This document shows, one piece after another, positions 4,974 through 9,270 of a stretch of 9,270 nt of DNA (positions within the stretch are counted from its first letter, which is position 1; each line of letters opens with the position of its first letter). Source of the DNA: Minisyncoccota bacterium. GTDB taxonomy: Bacteria; Patescibacteriota; Minisyncoccia; Minisyncoccales; Minisyncoccaceae. The stretch is taken from contig JAQTRG010000017.1 in assembly GCA_028711945.1 (NCBI GenBank), forward strand, positions 1 to 9,270. Direction: 5' to 3'. The translations under genes were made by a program, and so were the position numbers. The notes beneath the pieces are model-generated. The model saw only the letters and a list, made by a program, of their open reading frames with translations. It did not search any database and was not told the DNA's origin.

Positions 4974-5009
4974 GGAACATCAAGGTAATATAAATTATAT
5001 TGCCGTTCC
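4974..5009. other. Bulged hairpin element upstream of the thiolase operon
   Basis: An inner 9-bp stem, 4984-4992 with 4996-5004 (one T-G wobble, 3-nt loop), is stacked on an outer 5-bp stem, GGAAC (4974-4978) with GTTCC (5005-5009). A 5-nt bulge (ATCAA) lies on the left side only. No T tract follows on either strand, so it does not look like a terminator. It sits 27 nt before the thiolase ATG and could be a leader RNA structure, a protein-binding site or a processing site. No convincing -35/-10 pair for the operon was found near it. Confidence 0.5.
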
Positions 5010-5035
5010 ATTAAATTATAAAATAAACACTAAAA

Positions 5036-6160
5036 ATGTATATAAAAGGCGTGGGAATGACCAAGTTTGATTATTCTCCAAAACATTGGTGGCAATTCGC
5101 TCATGAAGCAGCAATCGAAGCTTTAAGGGATGCCCAAATGAACATCAGTCAAATTGATGCAATTATTTTTACGGGCATGTCTAGCGCTGCAGGCGGAGAA
5201 CACCAAACCCATAAAGTATCTTTTCTTTCTGACTTATTCAAAACTAATATTCCCATAATTGAAACGCCTTCTGTGTGTGGAGGAGGGGGGGTTGCTTTTT
5301 GGACAGCTTTAAATTTATTAAATAAGCATAAAAACATATTAGTTCTAGCTGGAGAAAGATTAGTAGATAATCAAAGCGAAGCAACTGTTGATTATATCCT
5401 TTCAGCGGCAGAAAGAGTAACTGAGCAAACCGAAGGAATGCTTTTCCCAACTCAAAATGCATTAGTTTGGCAACAATATATGAAAAAATATGATGCAACC
5501 ATGGATGATCTTTCTTTAATCGCTTTTAAAAATCATACCAATGCGGCTTTAAATACCAAAGCTTTCTTTTATGGCAAGCCAATTGATTTAGAAAAGGTAA
5601 AGAATTCTCCAGAAGTTTCTTCTCCGTTAAGATTAATGGATTGCTCTTTGTCAGTTAACGGAGGGGCAGCAGTAATTGTTTCTAGCGAACCAACTGACAT
5701 TAAAGTTATTGGTTCTGGCTTTGCTACTGATTACATCTTAACTTTTGGAAGAGATGATGTCACTCACTTTAAAGCAACTCAACTAGCAGCTAAAAAAGCA
5801 TTTACAGAAGCTAATTTAACTCCCAAAGATATTAATGTAGCAGAAATACACGACGCTTTCACATCAGTAGAATTAATATCATATGAAGATTTGGGATTTG
5901 CTGAAGAGGGAAAGGGAGGAGAATTAATTAGGTCGGGGAAGATAAGCTTAAATGGAGAAATACCCATCAATCCATCTGGAGGATTAAAAGCAAAAGGTCA
6001 TCCGATTTCAGCCACTGGCTTAGCTCAAATATATGAAATAACTAATCAGCTAAGGGGCAAATGCGGAGAAAGACAAGTCAAAAACGCTAAAATAGGATTA
6101 ACTCATAATATTGGAGGGGCTGGCGGAAGTGTTACTGTCCATATATTTCAAAAAGTCTAA
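5036..6160 (+). CDS. Archaeal/SCP2-type thiolase (acyl-CoA acetyltransferase)
   Basis: Family reaction: Claisen condensation of two acyl-CoAs, for example two acetyl-CoA to acetoacetyl-CoA, or the reverse. 374 residues, a full thiolase fold with two similar halves. Seen: the opening GVGMTKF (5-11), nucleophile Cys81 in SVCGGGG (79-85), KNHTNA (165-170), LMDCS (200-204), His272 in HDAF, His322 in KGHPISATG (320-328) and His357 in HNIGG (357-361). The HDAF and HNIGG motifs, replacing the CxG motif of classical bacterial thiolases, mark the SCP2/archaeal branch that partners DUF35 proteins. Keeping Cys81 argues for a true thiolase and against the Cys-less aldolases (Ltp2 type) that also pair with DUF35. 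It heads a four-gene operon whose next gene encodes such a DUF35 domain 10 nt later. In archaea this pair associates with HMG-CoA synthase, which is absent here. Chain-length specificity unknown. No Shine-Dalgarno site. Confidence 0.92.
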   Translation: MYIKGVGMTKFDYSPKHWWQFAHEAAIEALRDAQMNISQIDAIIFTGMSSAAGGEHQTHKVSFLSDLFKTNIPIIETPSVCGGGGVAFWTALNLLNKHKNILVLAGERLVDNQSEATVDYILSAAERVTEQTEGMLFPTQNALVWQQYMKKYDATMDDLSLIAFKNHTNAALNTKAFFYGKPIDLEKVKNSPEVSSPLRLMDCSLSVNGGAAVIVSSEPTDIKVIGSGFATDYILTFGRDDVTHFKATQLAAKKAFTEANLTPKDINVAEIHDAFTSVELISYEDLGFAEEGKGGELIRSGKISLNGEIPINPSGGLKAKGHPISATGLAQIYEITNQLRGKCGERQVKNAKIGLTHNIGGAGGSVTVHIFQKV

Positions 6161-6170
6161 TTAAACAAAT

Positions 6171-7199
6171 ATGCTTTATTTTGAATGTCCAAAATGTAAA
6201 AGAATCTGGCAGTATCCAATAGATATGTGTCCTTTTTGTATTATTGAAGTTGAAAGAAAAAAAGGAGAAAAATCTAAAGTAATCGGCTCATCAAAAGTAG
6301 TTATTGGTTCTCTCAATCACAAAAAGGTTCCTTACTATGGATTATTACTAGAAGACGAAAAAGGAAATAGATGGGCTCACAAATCAATGAATGATGTGAA
6401 GATTGGAGACGAGATTCAATGCAATGTTAATAAAGATGCTATTTCAATCTGGAGGATTAAATATGATCAATTGGAAGCAATTGAAGAAATAAATAAACTA
6501 TTAGACTTTTTGCCGAACAAAAAAGATTTAAAAGTTTTAATTATTCCTCAAATTAATGTTCCTAACTATTCATATTTCAGAGATAATACTTCTCCTGAAT
6601 TCCTTTCAACAATGGTTGAATTTTTGATTAACAACAATGTTAAAAAAGAAAATATTAAAATTGCTACCCAAAGTTTTGACGAAACTCCAATTGAAGCATC
6701 AGCTCAAAAATCAGGACTTTTAGATGCTTGTTTGAAAAAAGAAATTACTCCATCTGACTTATCAAAATCAAATTTTGTTAAACAGGGCAATCTAGAAATA
6801 TCTGAAGAAGTATTAAAAGCTGATTTAGTGATAAACCTTCCTTTATTAAAAGGAGGAGATACTTGTACTACCAAAAATATATTTAAAGTATTGAAAAAAG
6901 AAAATTATTCATCTTTAAAGTATTTAAAAGATGAAAGAGAAATCATCAAAGAACTTTCAGTTGCTTTGCCTAATTTAATCAATATCGCCGAAGCTGAATT
7001 TATTCAAAGACCAAATAAAACAATTATTTTTACTGGATTAATACTGGGAGGAAAAGATTCGTTAAAGCTAGATAGAGTATTTAGTGAAATTGTTTTCCAC
7101 AAAAAACTTCCGGAGTTAATTAATGATATCGAAATTAATGATATTGAAACAAATGGAAGACAAATCGAGGAAGTAAGGTATAATATAGAAAGTTATTAA
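6171..7199 (+). CDS. DUF35 zinc-ribbon/OB scaffold fused to a DUF362-like domain
   Basis: 342 residues in two parts. Residues 1 to about 95 look like a DUF35 protein: a rubredoxin-like zinc ribbon with C6-x2-C9 and C20-x2-C23, then a small OB-type beta domain (about 35-95). DUF35 proteins act as non-catalytic partners of SCP2-type thiolases, bridging enzymes and helping hold acyl-CoA. Residues about 119-310 resemble DUF362: KVLIIPQINVPN near the start, an alternating alpha/beta pattern, ADLVINLPLLK (217-227), KNIF (235-238) and a closing GLILGGKDSLKLDRV (289-303). DUF362 has no settled general function; the usual lysine-x-histidine after INLP is changed here (LKGGD). Ordinary members have separate DUF35 proteins of about 130 residues, so this fusion is unusual. 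Placement 10 nt after the thiolase and 16 nt before fabG suggests it organises or supplies that pathway. The DUF35 call is strong; the DUF362 call is moderate. Confidence 0.8.
   Translation: MLYFECPKCKRIWQYPIDMCPFCIIEVERKKGEKSKVIGSSKVVIGSLNHKKVPYYGLLLEDEKGNRWAHKSMNDVKIGDEIQCNVNKDAISIWRIKYDQLEAIEEINKLLDFLPNKKDLKVLIIPQINVPNYSYFRDNTSPEFLSTMVEFLINNNVKKENIKIATQSFDETPIEASAQKSGLLDACLKKEITPSDLSKSNFVKQGNLEISEEVLKADLVINLPLLKGGDTCTTKNIFKVLKKENYSSLKYLKDEREIIKELSVALPNLINIAEAEFIQRPNKTIIFTGLILGGKDSLKLDRVFSEIVFHKKLPELINDIEINDIETNGRQIEEVRYNIESY
7119..7148 (+). repeat. 15-bp tandem duplication near the 3' end of the DUF35-DUF362 gene
   Basis: ATTAATGATATCGAA (7119-7133) is followed directly by ATTAATGATATTGAA (7134-7148), one mismatch. 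It encodes INDIE twice in frame, in the linker-like tail after the DUF362-like core. Probably a small slippage duplication without functional weight. Confidence 0.8.
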
Positions 7200-7215
7200 T
7201 TAATAATACAAAAAC

Positions 7216-7947
7216 ATGTTTAAAGACAAAGTAATAGTTATCACAGGAGCTTCTCAGGGAATTGGCAAATCAATTGCCTTAAAATTAGCGGGATTAGGAG
7301 CAAAAATTGCTTTGAATGATATTCCATTACAAGAAGAAAATCTTAAAAAGACACAAGCAGAGATTGGAAGCACAGCAAAATACTTTCTTGCTGATGTTTC
7401 TAAGTTAGAAGAAGTTGAAAAAATGATGAATAATATCAAGGCGGAGTTCGGACAGATTAATGGACTAGTTAATAATGCTGGAATCACTCAAGACAAAACT
7501 TTAGTCAAGATGACTGCAGAAGAATGGCAAAGAGTAATTAATATTAATTTAACTGGAACATTCAACTGTGCTAAATCAATTCTTCCTTTTATAATTGAAA
7601 CACAAGGAAGCATTGTTAATGTTTCTTCTGTCGTGGGACTAAGAGGAAACTTCGGACAGACTAATTATGCTGCTTCTAAAGCAGGAATAATTGGATTCAC
7701 AAAATCTCTAGCTAAAGAAGTTGGCAGATTTAATGTGAGAGTTAATGCTATTGCTCCAGGATTCATTGAAACTAAAATGGCTGAAGCAATTCCAGAAGAA
7801 ATGAAAATGATGATTAAGAAAATAACACCACTCGGAAGATTTGGAAAACCAGAAGAAGTGGCTAGTCTGGTTGCTTTCCTTTTATCTGATGAAGCCAGTT
7901 TTATTACCTCAGAAGTGGTAAGCATAGATGGAGGATTATCAATTTAA
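7216..7947 (+). CDS. fabG: 3-oxoacyl reductase, FabG-type short-chain dehydrogenase
   Basis: Reduces a 3-ketoacyl thioester to the (R)-3-hydroxyacyl form; cytosolic, normally a tetramer. 243 residues, the usual FabG length, single Rossmann domain. Seen: the nucleotide-binding TGASQGIG (10-17), Asp60, NNAG (86-89), and the catalytic tetrad Asn111, Ser138, Tyr151 and Lys155 (YAASK). PGFIETKM (181-188) and the closing DGGLSI are typical. At the end of beta-strand 2 the sequence is ALND, with Asp35 where NAD(H)-dependent SDRs carry an acidic residue, so NADH may be preferred over the NADPH common in FabG; this is inference. Third gene of the thiolase operon, 16 nt after the scaffold fusion and 10 nt before the dehydratase-reductase, which assigns it the keto-reduction step. 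It could act on CoA or ACP thioesters; no ACP gene is visible. No Shine-Dalgarno site. Confidence 0.93.
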   Translation: MFKDKVIVITGASQGIGKSIALKLAGLGAKIALNDIPLQEENLKKTQAEIGSTAKYFLADVSKLEEVEKMMNNIKAEFGQINGLVNNAGITQDKTLVKMTAEEWQRVININLTGTFNCAKSILPFIIETQGSIVNVSSVVGLRGNFGQTNYAASKAGIIGFTKSLAKEVGRFNVRVNAIAPGFIETKMAEAIPEEMKMMIKKITPLGRFGKPEEVASLVAFLLSDEASFITSEVVSIDGGLSI

Positions 7948-7957
7948 AAATAAATAG

Positions 7958-9270
7958 ATGTTATATAATAAAGAACAAGTTAAAGAAATTATTCCATACC
8001 AAGAACCATTCTTATGGGTTGATGAGATTGAATCAATCGAAGGAGATACAATAATCGGATATAAGCAAACCTCTTCTCAAGATGAATACTTTAAGGGACA
8101 TTTTGTTGATTTTCCTATCATGCCTGGAGTTTTGGTTGTTGAAGGAATTGCTCAAACAGGAACAGTTTTACTTAGAGAAAAAATGGGAAAGGATCACAAA
8201 AACAAACATCTTCTTGCATACCAGGTAAGAAGTGCTTTCTTTTATGAAATAATTCTTCCCGGAGATAGAATTAAATACAAAGTTAAAATGTTGGGAATGT
8301 ATGGTGACAAAATTGCTAATTTTATCGGAGAAGCTTTTGTTAATGAAAATAGAAAATGCGAAGTAAGGTTTAGCGTTGCTATTTTAAGCAAAGATGAGTT
8401 ACAAAAAAAAGCTGACGAAGTTAAGGGAACAAAAGAAGAACCAAAAAATCTTTACACCCTTCCTTCTTTAAAAATTGGAGACAAATTCGCTAAGCTTCCT
8501 ATCATCCAAGGAGGAATGGCTGTTAGAGTTTCTTTACACAAACTTGCTGGCAATGTTGCTAAGCAGGGAGGAGTAGGAATAATCGCTATTTCAGGGATGA
8601 CTGATCCCCAGGAAGTTAAAGATGAGATAAGAAAAGCTAGAAAAATCTCTCAAGGAAATGGTCTTATCGGAATTAACATTATGGGAGTAATAGGAAGGTT
8701 CAGAGAGCTACTAACAGCAGCCATTGAAGAAAAGATTGATGTTGTAATTCAAGGAGCTGGATTTAGAACTGATACTTTTGAGATAGCAAGAAAAGGAAAT
8801 GTTCCTGTCTTTGCAATGGCTTCATCAGCTAATGTTGCTAAAAAAGCAGAAGACGCTGGGGCATCAGGAGTAGTAATCGAAGGATGCAGGGCCGGAGGAC
8901 ACTTAGGCTTTCCAAAAGGACGCCCTTTTGTTGAGACACTAGAGATTGTAAAAGATGCTGTTAAGAAGGTTAAAATACCAGTTATTGCAGCTGGGGGAGT
9001 ATTCAATGGAAAAGATATTGTTGAGATGCTAAGGGCAGGTGCCAAGGGCGTACAAATGGCTACACGTTTTGTTGTTACAGAAGAATGCGATGCTAATCAA
9101 AAATTCAAAAATGTATATTTAAAAGCTAGAAAAGAAGACATTGTAATTATTCATTCTCCAGTGGGTCTTCCAGGTAGAGCAATTAAAACTCAATTTGTCG
9201 AAAAGATTTTAAACAACACTGCTCCTAAACCAGATCCGAAAGAATGTTTAGGATGTATTGGTCCTGTCTG
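7958..9270 (+). CDS. FabZ-FabK fusion: 3-hydroxyacyl dehydratase plus FMN enoyl reductase, 3' end missing
   Basis: An open frame of 437 residues from the ATG at 7958 to the window edge, with no internal stop. Residues 1 to about 145 are a FabZ hot-dog domain: IPYQEPFLWVD (12-22), then GHFVDFPIMPGVLVVEG (47-63) with catalytic His48 and Glu62 at the normal 14-residue spacing. It dehydrates (R)-3-hydroxyacyl thioesters to trans-2-enoyl. After a charged linker (about 146-166), residues from about 170 are a FabK/nitronate-monooxygenase-like TIM barrel: LPIIQGGMA (180-188), GGVGIIAISG, GINIMG, EGCRAGGHLG (308-317) with the FabK-type His315, AAGGVFNGKDI (344-354) and GVQMATRF (364-371), all FMN-site motifs. 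FabK-type enzymes reduce enoyl-ACP with NAD(P)H. The visible C-terminus carries SPVGLPGRAIK and CLGC (430-433). Fused neighbours on consecutive steps imply channelling. True nitronate monooxygenase activity is less likely given the FabZ fusion. No Shine-Dalgarno site at proper distance. Confidence 0.9.
   Translation, partial: MLYNKEQVKEIIPYQEPFLWVDEIESIEGDTIIGYKQTSSQDEYFKGHFVDFPIMPGVLVVEGIAQTGTVLLREKMGKDHKNKHLLAYQVRSAFFYEIILPGDRIKYKVKMLGMYGDKIANFIGEAFVNENRKCEVRFSVAILSKDELQKKADEVKGTKEEPKNLYTLPSLKIGDKFAKLPIIQGGMAVRVSLHKLAGNVAKQGGVGIIAISGMTDPQEVKDEIRKARKISQGNGLIGINIMGVIGRFRELLTAAIEEKIDVVIQGAGFRTDTFEIARKGNVPVFAMASSANVAKKAEDAGASGVVIEGCRAGGHLGFPKGRPFVETLEIVKDAVKKVKIPVIAAGGVFNGKDIVEMLRAGAKGVQMATRFVVTEECDANQKFKNVYLKARKEDIVIIHSPVGLPGRAIKTQFVEKILNNTAPKPDPKECLGCIGPV

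Noticed and set aside
5036..6160. Ltp2-type retro-aldolase partnered by DUF35
   Set aside because: Those enzymes lack the thiolase nucleophile; Cys81 and all three His motifs are present here.
8749..9045. 98-residue minus-strand frame inside the FabK half
   Set aside because: The plus frame carries FMN-site motifs throughout this region; the minus frame is a low-complexity Ala/Ser/Pro shadow.
7958..9270. Possible nitronate monooxygenase annotation
   Set aside because: The barrel does belong to the FabK/nitronate monooxygenase superfamily, but the fused FabZ domain and the operon with fabG and thiolase favour enoyl reduction.
1..9270. CRISPR arrays, tRNA or rRNA genes, insertion sequences, toxin-antitoxin or defence genes
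   Set aside because: I saw no spaced direct repeats, no cloverleaf-like or rRNA sequence, no transposase and no recognisable defence domain on either strand.
1..9270. Recoded TGA (as in some CPR lineages)
   Set aside because: The protease gene ends at TGA with the expected ATGA overlap, and no conserved Gly position in the recognised genes is encoded by TGA.

Overview
The window reads as an AT-rich bacterial chromosome segment (roughly one-third G+C by eye, not counted) with short intergenic gaps and the standard stop codons. The ribosomal proteins bL9 and bL27 make it bacterial, not archaeal. The divergent bL27, the odd UppS and CTP synthase variants, the small genes and the scarcity of Shine-Dalgarno sites suggest Candidate Phyla Radiation / Patescibacteria, most like Parcubacteria. 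That placement rests on remembered family resemblance, not on a search.

Layout. (1) 1-2600, plus strand: the 3' end of an S41 C-terminal processing protease, overlapping rplI (bL9) by an ATGA junction, then a terminator-like hairpin, then pyrG (CTP synthase). (2) A strong bidirectional terminator separates pyrG from the convergent rpmA (bL27, minus strand). (3) From the rpmA promoter region, a 53-residue one-pass membrane protein and a divergent cis-prenyltransferase (UppS family) run on the plus strand. (4) 3877-4956 holds two single-gene units of unknown function, a zinc-ribbon protein and a Cys/His-rich protein. Each has its own promoter-like elements, a strong GGAGG ribosome binding site and a terminator. 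(5) 5036-9270 is a tight four-gene operon with gaps of 10, 16 and 10 nt: an archaeal/SCP2-type thiolase, a protein fusing a DUF35 zinc-ribbon/OB scaffold to a DUF362-like domain, a FabG-type ketoreductase, and a FabZ-FabK fusion that runs off the window.

The last operon is the most interesting part. Its four proteins supply all four chemical steps of a two-carbon elongation cycle: condensation (thiolase), keto reduction (FabG), dehydration (FabZ half) and enoyl reduction (FabK half). No ketoacyl-ACP synthase, acyl carrier protein or malonyl-CoA enzyme is visible. The thiolase and DUF35 partner resemble the pair that forms a complex with HMG-CoA synthase in archaea, but here HMG-CoA synthase is absent from the window and reductive genes follow instead. 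A thiolase-driven, possibly ACP-independent route to acyl chains, or a reverse beta-oxidation electron sink, is my inference. It would be notable in a lineage often reported to lack complete fatty acid synthesis. The DUF35-DUF362 fusion is the least familiar element.
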